A stretch of DNA of 52,471 nucleotides from Temnopleurus reevesii (GCA_036244855.1 BQKZ01000388.1:31914-84384); one strand, 5' to 3'; positions 33,635 to 44,543 are shown, numbered from the stretch's first letter. Numbers and translations are program-made. Notes: generated by a model not told the origin, from the sequence alone.

Positions 33635-34231
33635 TTAAAGGGGAACTTCACCCAGACATTGATGTGCTCTCAGTGGATGAAGAAAAATACATTGATCAAA
33701 CTGTGAAAATTTGAGCAAAATCCAATAATCTATTCAAAAGTTAAGAATTTTCAAAGTTTTGATTTAAACCCCTCATGGGCTCCTTAAATTGGCAACGTAC
33801 AGGCACAAAATGGCTGCCAACATGGAGAACTCTCCTTTCACTTTGTACACAACATTTCACATTTTCCTCTTTTTCCAGAAAAGTAGACAAAATTTTATTT
33901 TTTAGGTTGAATATATTATAGTCACATCCATCTTGCAAGCATGCCAGAAAGAATAGTGTTGATTCCTCATTTGGAATATGATATTGATCCATTTTTAATA
34001 AATTTATGTATAAAGTGACTGTGGAGTTCTCTATGTATGACATCACAGATTATGCTAATTGGCTATACGTTGCCAATTCAAGGATGCTCAGCACAGGTGG
34101 AAATGATACCTTTGAAAATTCATAACTTTTGAACGGATTATCCGATTTTGCTCAAATTTTCACAGTTTGTTCATCTGATTTTTCTTCATTTACTGATCGT
34201 ACATAATTGTCTGGGTGTAATTCCCCTTTAA
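33635..34231 (+). mobile_element. TTAA-flanked MITE, AGGGGAA(C/T)T(T/A)CACCCAGACA family, complete
   Basis: It is bounded by TTAA at 33635-33638 and 34228-34231. The left end AGGGGAACTTCACCCAGACA and the inverted right end AGGGGAATTACACCCAGACA match at 18 of 20 positions. The whole is about 597 bp. The TTAA target is shared by piggyBac- and Kolobok-type transposases; which one mobilised it cannot be told from this copy. A 101-codon - strand frame (33741-34046) lies inside the element. It shows no transposase motif. A diverged copy lies at 14640-15045. Confidence 0.9.
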
Positions 34232-34902
34232 GAAGCGGCATGCTCATCCTCAATTCTCCTTTTCCCACTCTGTGTCCTTATTTTCAGTTTACCTGACAAA
34301 TCTTTTACGTAGCAAAGCACTCTGAGAAAGCAAGGGATTGAGATAAAATGAGAAGAGATTTTTTATTACGTAGAAAGTAAGAATCTTTTCTTTTCTGTGA
34401 GAGGGTATTCAAGTTAGAGGGATAAGTACCATTGGGAATGGTATTATCTCTCCTGCTCATCTTGGTTGAAAGCTGATCTTAAACATACCAAGAATTTGGT
34501 CAGAACGCTATGTAAATTTTGAATCCGATGCACATATATCTGTTGTCTAATGTACATTCAGTTGGAATTGGCAACAATGTTGTAACTTTGGGGAAATGCG
34601 TAGGAGTAAATTATTTTGCTGTTATTCATTTGTTGTATAAACCTGGTGTATGCCCCTTCTGTGAATAAAAGGGGGAAACACCTCCTCCCTTATTAAGGGA
34701 AGTTTGGTTTTTCCTACTTAAATTTGTATTTGAAAAGTTGAAGGGTGTCTCTTTATTTGCAGTTGGTAATGTAGTAGCGAATTATATCAGGAGTGTATCC
34801 GATGCGATTACATGTAATAAGATATAATGGGGGAAAAAAGATTATGTGGCAAAAATTTAGTGGTTTAGTTCTCCTGTTATCACAAAAAAACTAAAAAAAT
34901 CA
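34232..34902. other. AT-rich sequence, nothing assigned
   Basis: No feature was recognised. Confidence 0.4.
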
Positions 34903-35084
34903 GGGGCCGATTGCTCGAAATGGTCTAAGCTATCCTCTTCATGCTAAGACGTCTTGACTTCTTGTGCCATCCTCGTAACATAGACAATAGCACCGATAGG
35001 ACTATGTTAAGAGGGTGGCGCAAGAACTTACAGACGCCTTAGCATGAAGAGGATAGCTAAGACCATTTCGAGCAATCGGCCCTC
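34903..35084. mobile_element. Foldback MITE with ~50-bp arms, GGGCCGATTGCTCGAAATGG
   Basis: Left arm GGGCCGATTGCTCGAAATGG then TCTAAGCTATCCTCTTCATG and CTAAG is repeated inverted at 35034-35083 with about two differences. A second inner arm pair, CTTGTGCCATCCTC with GAGGGTGGCGCAAG and ACATAG with CTATGT, lengthens the hairpin. Low arm divergence suggests recent activity or conversion. Confidence 0.9.
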
Positions 35085-36490
35085 GGGAGATAATTTTGAG
35101 GTGTGAAGAAGGCTAAAAGAGCATCTTATTATTGGATTTTAATAAACTGATAAAGATGATTAGAATCAAAATAGTGTGAGGACAAAGGTAAAATGAAACT
35201 AGAACCATGACCCTTAATGTTATCTTGTTTCACCACATTTGAGATAAAAAGTTGAATAAAATAAGATCATATCTTATCATTCAGCTGATTATTATATTTG
35301 TTAGTGTTTCTGTGTTGTGGTTTCATTTAATTGATATATTTCCTATTTTCAAAACTATAAGAATGATATGAGTAAAGACTCTGTTGGACAATGAGTACTA
35401 AGTGAAAATTGCAATACTCTAGTCAATAACATCTGTAATCTTTAATATACTTGAATATGAAATAGTTCAAACTATTATACTCAAGGAATTTACTTTTTAA
35501 CCATTTTTCATTTAGCCAAAGAGTATGTGCTTCATAGAATTTTTATTTCAAAGTTTTACTGTCATTGTGATGGGGCAATGGATGAAGAAATCCTATTGTT
35601 GAATATATTAGTGTAGATTCCTAGTTTGTAAACACACTTATATTGAGTCCCATTTTTTTCCTTTTACATGAGCATGGGTTTTAAAAGGAATATGATCTAT
35701 AAAATGTGAGCGGTTCCTATCCATTTCCTCTAGAGTTAGACCCACATTTTCAGCTAGTTTTAAAAACTGGACAATTTCTTGTTATGTATTCCTTATCATT
35801 TCCATCATATTTGGTATTATCTGCTAATTAGGGGGAAGTTAATGGATAACTGAAATGATTTCCTTTAATATGAACATTTCAAGTTCAAATGGAGGAACAC
35901 TTTTCATATGTTCATGAAATGTGATTTTCTTGTTAGTCATTCTTACCAAACAGTTATTTGCATTTGTTTTTTCTTGGTTCTTGAACTGATGCATCCGTTG
36001 TCATTTCCTATAATAATGGTAAAATATTTCATATTCTAATGGACTTGTTTTATTAATTCCTACGACTTATGATTATCAGTCTGATAATGAAATCCCTCAT
36101 CTACTTTTAGAAATCTCTTTTATCTTTTAACGTAAATAATTTGGCAGGATAGTTTATGATAGGGTTATGATATTGCTTCTCTATACTTTACCCTACCTCA
36201 TACAAAGCACATGCAAGCCCATTGATAACACTCATATAATTAGAAGCTACTCGTTCTATTAATATCTCGCCCGATCAATTAATGAATATAGAACGCATAG
36301 TCTGTGAGTCGTTCACACAAAAATGATAATCTCATTTGTGGTTGGTTATCTAATGCGATACATTGTGGGTTGGTTAATTTGGTTTTTAGAGATTTTGATC
36401 AATCAGATATGACTAGTTATGTTTGGAAATGATCATCAACACCGGAATAAGCCATTTGTATGCCATTTATATACAAATGTAAAGGTTATT
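35085..36490. other. AT-rich sequence, nothing assigned
   Basis: About 1.4 kb without recognised genes or repeats. Confidence 0.45.
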
Positions 36491-36786
36491 GGAGGCATCG
36501 TGGTGTAGTGGTTCTTAATCTCTTTTTTCCACCAGAGGGCTGTAGATTTGAATCTCACCCATGGTGTTAATTTCCTTCAGCAAGAAATTCATCCACATTG
36601 TGCTGTACTCAACCCAGGTGAAGTGAATGGGTACCTGGCAGGAATATTTATTCCTTGAAATTCCATATGCTCAGGTGGCTGCCAGGCTGAAGCCAGTGTA
36701 ATAATCATGCAAAACGCCTTGAGCATTCAGTAGAGTGGATAAGTGCGCTTTGTAAATTTGCATTTATTATTATTATCGTTATTATA
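36491..36786 (+). mobile_element. tRNA-derived SINE, near full length, (ATT)n tail
   Basis: A tRNA-like head has an A-box-like TGGTGTAGTGGTTCTTAA and a decayed B-box AGATTTGAATCTC. A body follows with CTCAACCCAGGTGAAGTGAA, GGGTACCTGGCAGGAATA, CCTTGAAAT and GCCTTGAGCA. It ends GTGCGCTTTGTAAATTTGCA then (TTA)n. This body and tail match my recollection of a SINE type common in sea urchins and other marine invertebrates (possibly the MetaSINE superfamily); the family name is not verified. It probably needs a partner LINE for movement. Target duplication is unclear. Confidence 0.8.
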
Positions 36787-37254
36787 GTGAACAGTCTGCA
36801 TAGGTATTTTAGATTGAACAGAATAGCTTTGATTTTTTTTTCAATTGGGCTCAAATCTGCACCAGGATTAATTTAGACCCGCTTTTATTACAGACACAAG
36901 TCACATTACCCACAGAGTCTCATGAGGCTAATGATTATAATGATGATAAATGATTGATGATTTTATATAATTTCTGTACTTACTCATTAGTACTGTTTTA
37001 CTCATTTTTACGATCTTTATACTTGCATAGGCATCAATTGCAATTGTATTGTCATCGAATCTTTATTAATATTTTCAGTCCGATCCATGTATATGGTTTT
37101 ATATAACTCGGTGACTTTACTGAGAATGTCATGTATCTATTTTTCCCCTGAATGTAATTTGGTCTATCCTTGGTTGAAATTTAGGGGCTTCAAGGGTGTA
37201 TTTCATGTGCTCATGTAGCTGCAGACTCGTCTCTACCACACGTATTCAAATTAA
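36787..37254. other. AT-rich sequence, nothing assigned
   Basis: No feature was recognised. Confidence 0.4.
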
Positions 37255-37554
37255 AGGTATAGATTCGTAATGGTCGGGATGCAGAGAGTGATGTGAAACG
37301 AGCTGATGTATTCACAAGTTGCTTTACATACATGAATGTAACTGTGTACGAAATAAGGATGGAAAAATTGCGTGTATTCTGGAGTATTTTACGTCGAACA
37401 TGCCAATCAGCCATCATTCCTATGGTGTGCTTTCGCACGGGGGAGCGTCGGCCCGGAATGGGCAGAGCGATCGGTGGTATTGTCTGCGGTGTGTGAGTTT
37501 GCATTCATTTTGTACGTGAAACATGTTGTGTCAGGGAGAACGACCACAGCATAA
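37255..37554. other. GC-richer block adjoining a dispersed repeat
   Basis: This 300-bp block is richer in CG than its flanks and has overlapping open frames on both strands (37211-37504 on -, 37293-37554 on +). No product is recognisable. It directly precedes the dispersed repeat at 37555 and may be part of the same element, but the copy at 42825 lacks it. Confidence 0.35.
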
Positions 37555-37745
37555 CTTTTTATTTTGCGATAAGTAAGCCATTTCTTGATCGATTTTAATC
37601 AAACAAACTATAAATATGCTCTAATTTGCCATTGAAAAACTGAATTATGGTAATACTTTTACTGCAGCTCACAAAGCAGTTAAATATCTGAAGCGCCATC
37701 CTCCCAAAACTGGTCTATCGGTTTAACCCTGGTTTAATGTTTGGT
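37555..37745 (+). repeat. Dispersed repeat family S, copy 1
   Basis: TTTTGCGATAA, AGCCATTTCTTG, CAAACAAA(C/T)TAT, ATGCTCTAATT, CTATTGAAAA-like, ACTGCAG, AGATATCTGAA-like and CTCCCAAAACTG blocks are shared in order with 42825-42995. It is a direct repeat 5.3 kb apart. No terminal inverted repeats were found. Confidence 0.75.
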
Positions 37746-38363
37746 GTGAACAAAGCTTGGCCTTTTAGTTCCAGTATGGATTGTATCTAACGATGCAAGC
37801 ATGATGTGTGCAGTACCCTATACCCTACCCTATCTCAATGGATGTGTGCAATAATACCTTTCTTAATTAAAGCATAATGAACGGCTTTCATTATATTTAC
37901 TAGTGCATATCGTTATTTTCCTGACTCTCTTATGCTGATTTTTTCTATTCATTCCCCTGTGTTATATTTGCAGAGATGCCAAACTGGTCCAGGATATGCA
38001 TGAGGTGTATTTTCACATGAATTGAAGGCTCCCATCACAAGTGAATATCGAAGAGCATGTTTATTCTTTTCACATTTCTCTAATTTTTGTTCAGTTATTT
38101 TGTCAATTCACATTTTAATTTATTCTCATGCATATTCCAGAATTGTCGGCATCTCTCTATTTGATGGTATAATGTCTGAGATTGTCACATTATTACCATT
38201 GTTATTTGTTGGTATTCTACAGCTGCTAGAATTTCAATAAATGAATAATGATATGTGAAACCACATTTAGGTCTGCATAAAATATGAGGGAGTAGTGTAT
38301 ACTATCCTGGGTATGAAGGGATGGATTAGCGTTCGTAGGAAACCTAGAATACAGAAGAAATAC
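37746..38363. other. AT-rich sequence, nothing assigned
   Basis: No feature was recognised. Confidence 0.4.
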
Positions 38364-38437
38364 AGAAGAAAAATAACATTCAATCCTGATGTTTGAATAA
38401 AGAAGAAGAATAACATTCAATCCCGATGTTTGAATAA
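38364..38437 (+). repeat. 37-bp tandem duplication
   Basis: AGAAGAAAAATAACATTCAA then TCCTGATGTTTGAATAA is followed immediately by a second copy with two substitutions. Confidence 0.9.
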
Positions 38438-39436
38438 AGGGATGCACATCAAATAAGGGTGATGATTTTAGAAGCTGGTTCAATATTTATCTCATCGCAT
38501 TTGAGAGGTTTTCTCAAGAATTTTAGTATGGAAAGTTTGAGTCATTCCCAGATATCTGTCACTCGGCTTCGCTATTGAAAGCAGTGTCGATTGTGCGTAT
38601 AGCCAACATAGTCCTGCAGAAGTTTTCATTTGAGCGTTCTATGCACCCTCAATCAAGGGAACCTTGCGACATTTGCCGAGATGAGTCAAGGTTTCATTCT
38701 ACCTTGAAAACTAGAACCCAATAGCTATAGAGCAAGAAACCGGTAGCCGGAATCTGCCAGCACCCCCACTGCGACCCTCCGTCTGATCGCTGGTAGATCG
38801 CCGGTATGCTTGACGAGCTTCTGAGTAAGACATTTGAAGGCGATATCCAAACAATGCCGTTGGGCTGTATGCGGATAGTATGATGCAGTACGTTCGGCCG
38901 TCTGTGTGGACGGGTGGGTGAACTTTAGAGAAAGGGGTTGATCTGTCAATTATGAAATCATTTTTATTGATCTAGACTTTCACTTTTATGAGTTCCTTGG
39001 AATGAGGGTCTGTGATTGATGAGTCGTAGCCTAATTGAATCTTGAAAAGGTGTTTGTGTGATGAATTGAAAAGGTTGATGAATGATATGAAAATGGAATA
39101 AAAGGATTGTGTAATTAATAATTGTGGTTGTTCATATGTCCCTTTCACAATTTTGTATTGTTGAATTTTCTTTTATCACATTTCTTGTAATATTTAGACA
39201 AAATTAGAATCTGTTTAATATTAGTATAAATGCTTTGTTTGTTATGAATTCATGAATATGAAAATAAGAGACCAATTCAACAATGACAATTTAATGAAAA
39301 GCAATTAGTGTTGAAGTATAATGAATTCATACTTATATACTGAAATTAGAAAGTATTTTCAAAACATTGTTTATAGAATATTGATAACTGGGAGCAGGTA
39401 TATTATGAATTTTTCTAACTTTTGTTCAGGAAACTA
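38438..39436. other. Unique sequence, nothing assigned
   Basis: The less AT-biased part, about 38540-38950, has no recognisable frame. The 74-codon - strand frame at 38725-38949 is unsupported. Confidence 0.4.
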
Positions 39437-39439
39437 ATT

Positions 39440-39538
39440 TTGGAATGTTTTTTTTTCTTTCTTTTATATCTCACATTGCTTGCTGTCCCGTTGTGTATGG
39501 CTATCTTTCTACTTACATCATCACAATACAGGTAAGAA
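39440..39538 (+). promoter_or_regulatory. Candidate recursive splice site inside the predicted long intron
   Basis: T/C-rich sequence (39447-39512) and a CTTAC branch-like motif lead to CAATACAG|GTAAGAAT, with the junction at 39531/39532. It is the second of two CAG|GTAAG sites on the + strand, both preceded by pyrimidine tracts. It falls between the candidate exons at 30764 and 43558, so it could work as a ratchet point of that ~12.8-kb intron. An ordinary short exon ending here is the main alternative. Confidence 0.35.
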
Positions 39539-39597
39539 TGTCATATTATTTTTTCTTTAATAGGTGATACTTGAGATTATTCAACCCATTTTAGTGA

Positions 39598-40015
39598 CAA
39601 ATCTGATGTGGTGTACGTATAATATTTCAATGTGAAGATGGTGACTGTGGCGATACTCGATATTATGATTATGGTATGGTGGTGATGAAGATGATAATAA
39701 TGATAACAATGATATAATGAAAATGAGTGATGTCAAATTCATTCATACTAGAGATTTCTCTTCGGCCCTTTGCTTGTGATACATCTGACGTGGTGCATTT
39801 CAATGTGAAGATGCTAGTGGTGATTATGTGCGATATTATGATTATGGTGTGGAGAATATGATGATGGTGACTGTGACTGTGGCTGTGCCAGCGATGGTGA
39901 TGAAGATGGAGATAATGATGACAACAGTGATTATGATGAAGGTGGTGCAATCTATGACAAGTATGACGATAATGGTAGAGATGAAGAGGATAATGAAAAT
40001 GACAATGATAATTAG
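39598..40015 (+). repeat. ATG/GAT-rich simple sequence with a ~182-bp duplication
   Basis: ATCTGA(T/C)GTGGTG, ATTTCAATGTGAAGATG and CGATATTATGATTATGGT recur at about 39600-39680 and 39783-39848. The surroundings are (GATG)n-like. Met/Val- or His/Ile-rich frames on either strand are artefacts. Confidence 0.85.
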
Positions 40016-42749
40016 AATGATTGTCAAAAATTGATTTTAATCATGAATAGTGTTGATTTATTGTATCAAACAAAATTGTTATCGTCCATCTGCGATGTAA
40101 AATGAAGGCTATATTAAACCATGCATCAACAAGAAAGCAACTCAGCTACAGGAAGAAGCTCAAGAGGCCAATCCTTCATGTAACCAGATAACTGCCTAGA
40201 ACTGATTACAGCATTGTGAAACATGTACATGGTGGCCCAATGCGAATAATGCACCTTAAATCTATGATATAAAGGATATAAATGACATAATGTCACGGTT
40301 TGCAAATGGTTTATAGGATTTAAAATTTCCAAAGGTAAAAATTTGGCATGATTGTTATTTTGGATTAGAAAAAAACCTATAGCTATTTATCCAGTTAATT
40401 GTAGGCTAGTTGTTTATGACCATCTTAGCTTTGGAATGAGTCAATATTCTCTAACAAAGACAAAGGGATTTATACCGTATTTGGGATTGAGGGGTTGTAA
40501 AAAGCTTTTAATAGAAAAAATCCTGTTGCCTTTAAATATCTAACAATGCATATTTTTCTCTTTTACCTCCAAATATATGATAGACCTGATATTGTAGGAG
40601 TATTACATTTCTTTGATTTTGTTTTGTTGGGACATCCTGTATCACATGCAATCAGCATGCGAGCACATTAATGTTGTTCTGTTAGGGGTAGGGAACATAC
40701 TGGTCATAACCATACATCAATGTCAGTGAGTGGGGCTAGTATTTCACTGCAAGGTGCACCTCATCAAGAGAGTCTGGTAACAAGTAAAGTGATACGATGC
40801 ATCACTACAGAATGTGTACATCATTTGGCATGTTCCTATCATTCTATCAACAACTGAAGACTGCATTTATGTCTTCACCAGGGTTTTAGAGCATTGTAGG
40901 AAACACAGATTCACCGGAAATAGGGGGATGCAACCTCCCATATTTTTTTCTCAGAAATTTGCAAAGATAATAGTGTTAAAGTTACCAACCACAACGTTTT
41001 GGGAAGTGTCTAAAAAGGACATCAAATCTGCTGGATGACCACCCCCCAAAAAAGACAGAACCCCAAATCACCCAATCATTTTAAAATGTTGCAAAAAGGA
41101 TCTGATATCGTAGTTTATTAGACTTTTTTTAATATTCAGACTCCAATGGCTCATAGCTGCTTTGATCACTGAAACCCAATTGGCCGAAAAGTGTTAAGAA
41201 CCTATTCCCATGATGATAAATTGTTATGACGTAATGATTTGATTTACTATACATCAAGCTTCCTCTTATTATTTTTTATTATTATTATTGATGCACACAT
41301 TTTTTTACCATCAATAATTTTTTGATAACTAGCTTTCATGAATATGAATGGGTTCAATTAATCTCTTGCAAGTATTATTCTAATGAAATAATGTGTGGCA
41401 CTGAAGCTTGCCTTCAATTTTCATTAAGAAATTATGTATATTTCATGGCTCTTCAATGATGGGAAAGTAATGAAATATTTAGTTTGTCTGGTGAATCTGA
41501 TTTGGATTAACTGCTAATCTTAAGGATTATCCAAAAGTTGTCAGAATTATTGGACTGAAATCTGACAAATGTAGGGATTAGAATTTAGGAAATACCCTTA
41601 GCAATAGTCCATGAACACCGGAACGAATGCGAGGATTAAAGATTATTATTCTGGATGAAATACCCAGTGTCACTCTATAAATCTCGTCTCAGGCTGACAC
41701 TCTTTTGGAGTTGTTGTTTGTCAGAGGATTTGGACTAGAACTAATCTGTTTCTATTATTTGGTTTGGCATGGCTGGTGTTTGAACAATGAATATCAATTA
41801 TAGGATGAAATCATGGTACATCTAGACTCTATGTTAATGATCAAAGAGTTTAGATATTGCAAACATGCTTAAATATTCACAAAATTCATCGCTAATGGAT
41901 GAATATTTGTTGTTAGGGTGAACTGCAAGTTATCAAAAGAATATTTTGCTCTGTTTTCACTAAAATGTAATCTAGATCAATCAAGTACTTTGAGACACTT
42001 AATTTTGACCAGACGTTTGATAAAAAAACCCACAGATTAAAGGCTTAAAACATTTGTCCAATGATACAGAATTTGTGAAAAATGAAGTATTTCCACCATC
42101 TGAAATTAGACCAGAACCCAGATGTGGACTCAGTTGGAGATGGCGCAAGAATATTCATATGAATTTGTATATTTTCCATAAACAAGAAGAAAGTAACAGG
42201 GTCAGTTTGCAAGTACTAAGAATATTCCAGCAGGCTTTATATTATATAATAAAATTCTGTTTTCTTCTCGTGCCATCTTCCTCCGTCCATTTTCAAGATT
42301 CATGCAAGTGTTTCAGAACAAAATAAAGACATTTTACTAAGCCAAGCTGCTTCATTATCCAAATAATAGTCTTCATTTTAAATTGTCTTATTGAAAGACA
42401 AGATTAGGAGGATAGGTGGTGTGAAGGATGAAGAGGAGGAAGAGGAGGAGGGGTAACTGGTGTTGACACTTCTTCTTATTGAGGATGGGGTCATTGACCA
42501 ATATTTCTGTGAGGGATACTGAAGCTTCTAAGCAGATCCGTACTCATGCCTAAATGTGGTTTTTGGTCCCTGCTTTAGACGGATTGGGATGTGAATGGGG
42601 AAGGGGTGTCAAATCAAAATTGATCATTGTGGTGGCATTACAAAAGCTATTGATTTTAAATTTTAACCGGTACTAGTACTAGTTCTTGCTAAATGATAAC
42701 ATGTATGGATATACTCCTCCATCCCCTTTTGGTTCAACATAATTATTTG
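40016..42749. other. AT-rich sequence, no confirmed gene
   Basis: Contains a short (ATT)n run near 41270-41288 and a GA-rich block at 42425-42452. The 90-codon + frame at 42054-42326 has a mildly protein-like first half but no recognised domain. The rest shows nothing assignable. Confidence 0.4.
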
Positions 42750-42789
42750 ATTCCTTTAGAATCAATTAGATTCCTTTAGAATAAATTAG
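42750..42789 (+). repeat. 20-bp tandem duplication
   Basis: ATTCCTTTAGAATCAATTAG is followed by a copy with one substitution. Confidence 0.9.
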
Positions 42790-42824
42790 AATGCATTATT
42801 CGGATCTAGCTTGTCATCATTTTT

Positions 42825-42995
42825 GTTTTGCGATAATTTAGCCATTTCTTGGTTAATTTTGTTCAAACAAATTATGAACATGCTCTAATTCGCTATTGAA
42901 AATAACTGCATTATACTATTTGTACTGCAGTTTATAAAGTAATTAGATATCTGAACAGCCGTCTCTCCCAAAACTGATGTATACGTTTAATATTG
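42825..42995 (+). repeat. Dispersed repeat family S, copy 2
   Basis: It is colinear with 37555-37745 and more AT-rich, with several small gaps. Confidence 0.75.
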
Positions 42996-43200
42996 TTTAC
43001 GAGATGTGCCGTAAAGTCTGCGACAGAGAATAGAGATGCAGCAGGAGTGAAGGCATGGATTGATGGAGAAATGATGCTAATACCCAATTACTCAATGGTA
43101 AAATAATACTAGCCTGCCAAGGTGCCAGGTTACCTTCCGAGACGGAGAGGATGCGATCCCTGGGATCTCCTTCTCTGAATCTTGGTGTCATCTTTCATTA
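42996..43200. promoter_or_regulatory. Unique balanced-composition island, possible regulatory element
   Basis: A repeat-free block with GATGCTAATACCCAATTACTC and TGCCAAGGTGCCAGGTTACC. Function is not demonstrated. Confidence 0.15.
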
Positions 43201-43557
43201 ACCCCCACCCCAATGCTTTCACCTGCTCTCCCATTCGCTACATTTCACACTTTTATCATCAATATTATCCATTGGTGATACAATAATGTGATGAAAGCGT
43301 CCGGGTGCTGATTTTGTAAAGAAAATGAAGGGGTTGTGTCTCGTTGGCACCGAAGGGATAGAGATTGCGGATTTTGTGACAGCTCATTTTTTTTTGCATG
43401 AACTCTGCCCCATTTTGCTAGAGCATCCTTTGTGTGTCTAGCTGTCTTTTGGTCTGTCAGTTTGTTTGTCTATCTGTCTATCCTCATCGTCCTTGTTCTT
43501 ATTATACGAAAAAGTGCATTCTCAAGAGAGAGATGCATCAATACGGTCTATCTGCAG

Positions 43558-43724
43558 GGATGCCAGTCATTCCTAAATATGCATTAGAAGAAAATAAAAA
43601 AGTGATAATGCATCGGCTGAACAAAAGTGAAAGAAAACATGAGAGTAAAAATGAAAGTCCTGATTCATCTGAAAATACATCTCATCACGATGAGCAGAAG
43701 GGACTAATGGCTTTTGGGCAATAA
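43558..43724 (+). CDS. Candidate terminal coding exon, hydrophilic C-terminus
   Basis: The acceptor is TCTATCTGCAG|GG at 43557/43558. Two bases then ATG start a 54-codon frame ending TAA 43722-43724. The peptide begins MPVIPKYALEENKK and continues Lys-, Glu- and Ser-rich, ending KGLMAFGQ. Codon use is coding-like, unlike nearby AT-rich DNA. The frame stays open upstream, so the exon could instead begin near 43526 after TTCTCAAG, preceded by a strong pyrimidine tract. Both acceptors give phase 1, compatible with the donor at 30764. If those two exons are directly joined, the product is about 96 residues, secreted, basic and low in hydrophobic residues after the signal. A poly(A) signal follows at 43767. 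No family is recognised. Alternatively it is the tail of a larger protein. Confidence 0.45.
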
Positions 43725-43766
43725 GTAAATTACTTCATTGAAGCAACATTAGCTAGATACACGCAA

Positions 43767-43772
43767 AATAAA
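43767..43772 (+). promoter_or_regulatory. AATAAA polyadenylation signal
   Basis: AATAAA lies 42 bases after the TAA of the candidate terminal exon. Such hexamers are frequent in AT-rich DNA, so its weight is modest. Confidence 0.3.
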
Positions 43773-43928
43773 ATTACCTCCCTCTTTTAATATTCTGCTG
43801 AAATCTGTCAAAAAGGGATCTCACAATCAATGGTGAGGGTACTTTCTTTTGTGTGTATTGAGCTATTGTGAATGCCTTAATGAAGTACTTTACTTTGATC
43901 AAAATCCAATGTCCCATCTACTCACAGT

Positions 43929-43997
43929 GCATCCGAAACGGATGGCATCTCTGCATCTGTCGTGGGCAGTTCTGAGCCAGAACGGCATGTCTCTTGA
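43929..43997 (+). CDS. Possible second (alternative) terminal exon, 22 codons
   Basis: CCCATCTACTCACAG is a good acceptor ending at 43927. In one frame the following bases read ASETDGISASVVGSSEPERH and end in TGA at 43995-43997, a Ser/Glu-rich tail with balanced codon use. That frame needs a phase-2 entry, so it does not match the donor at 30764 directly. A longer frame in another phase runs to 44043. It may be an alternative last exon or chance. Confidence 0.25.
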   Translation, partial: ASETDGISASVVGSSEPERHVS

Positions 43998-44309
43998 AAG
44001 GATTTTTCTTGTGTATTCTGTAGTATTAGTGAGAAGAATCTGACTTTCGTAGACTCTTGAAGTGTCCTGAAAGTGGCTTGACCTTGATCTTCAGTCTTTG
44101 TGAAAATGAAAGTAGTTTGCATGAATGGAAAAAGGAGTCTGTGTAATAATTCTTGAAATGTGTACTTTAGATGTGAAGTGTAGTGACAACACAACCTCTC
44201 GAATGGGAAGTCACGCCAAATGATGGCACGTGTATACGTAATGCGTAAGTCATTTTTTCTATAATGGTCTTTTAAAATAATTTTGTAGAGGGTAGCCCTT
44301 TCAATGATA

Positions 44310-44543
44310 AAGGTATTCCACCATACGTGGTCAAACCTGGTTGTGGAGAAAACTACTAGAGTATGCTATCCCGCATTCCTATATTCCAAATAGGAATGCC
44401 TCCTTTCTGAATTGTTAGCAGTTTTTAATGTCCTCTCTTTCGAGCTAAATGAAGAAATTGATTTGTAAATCTCTGTTTTATATCTTATTTTGCCTTGGTT
44501 TTGAGTACAAGGCGAATAAAAGAAAGAGAGAGAGAGAGAAAGT
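44310..44543 (+). mobile_element. Possible 3' end of a non-LTR retrotransposon
   Basis: A perfect hairpin GCATTCCTAT...ATAGGAATGC lies at 44373-44399 with a 7-base loop. A second stem, GCCTTG...CAAGGC, lies at about 44491-44513. AATAAAAGAAAGAGAGAG follows. A terminal stem-loop followed by a short tandem tail is typical of some LINE 3' ends. No reverse transcriptase is present here, so this is tentative. Confidence 0.3.

Noticed and set aside
33741..34046. 101-codon - frame
   Set aside because: It lies inside a MITE and shows no transposase motif. The diverged copy at 14640 does not clearly keep the frame.
37211..37554. Overlapping frames on both strands in a GC-richer block
   Set aside because: Open frames in several registers at once indicate GC composition, not coding. 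No motif was recognised.
39669..40034. His-, Ile- and Met-rich frames
   Set aside because: They are (GATG)n-like simple sequence read in different frames.
42054..42326. 90-codon + frame near the candidate gene
   Set aside because: The first half is mildly protein-like, but no clear acceptor, domain or phase match was found. Its stop overlaps an AATAAA by chance in AT-rich DNA.
43434..43555. Transmembrane-like reading in the TCTGTC-rich stretch before the terminal exon
   Set aside because: The stretch is GTCT-type simple sequence and more likely serves as the pyrimidine tract of the acceptor. The hydrophobic reading is in another frame.
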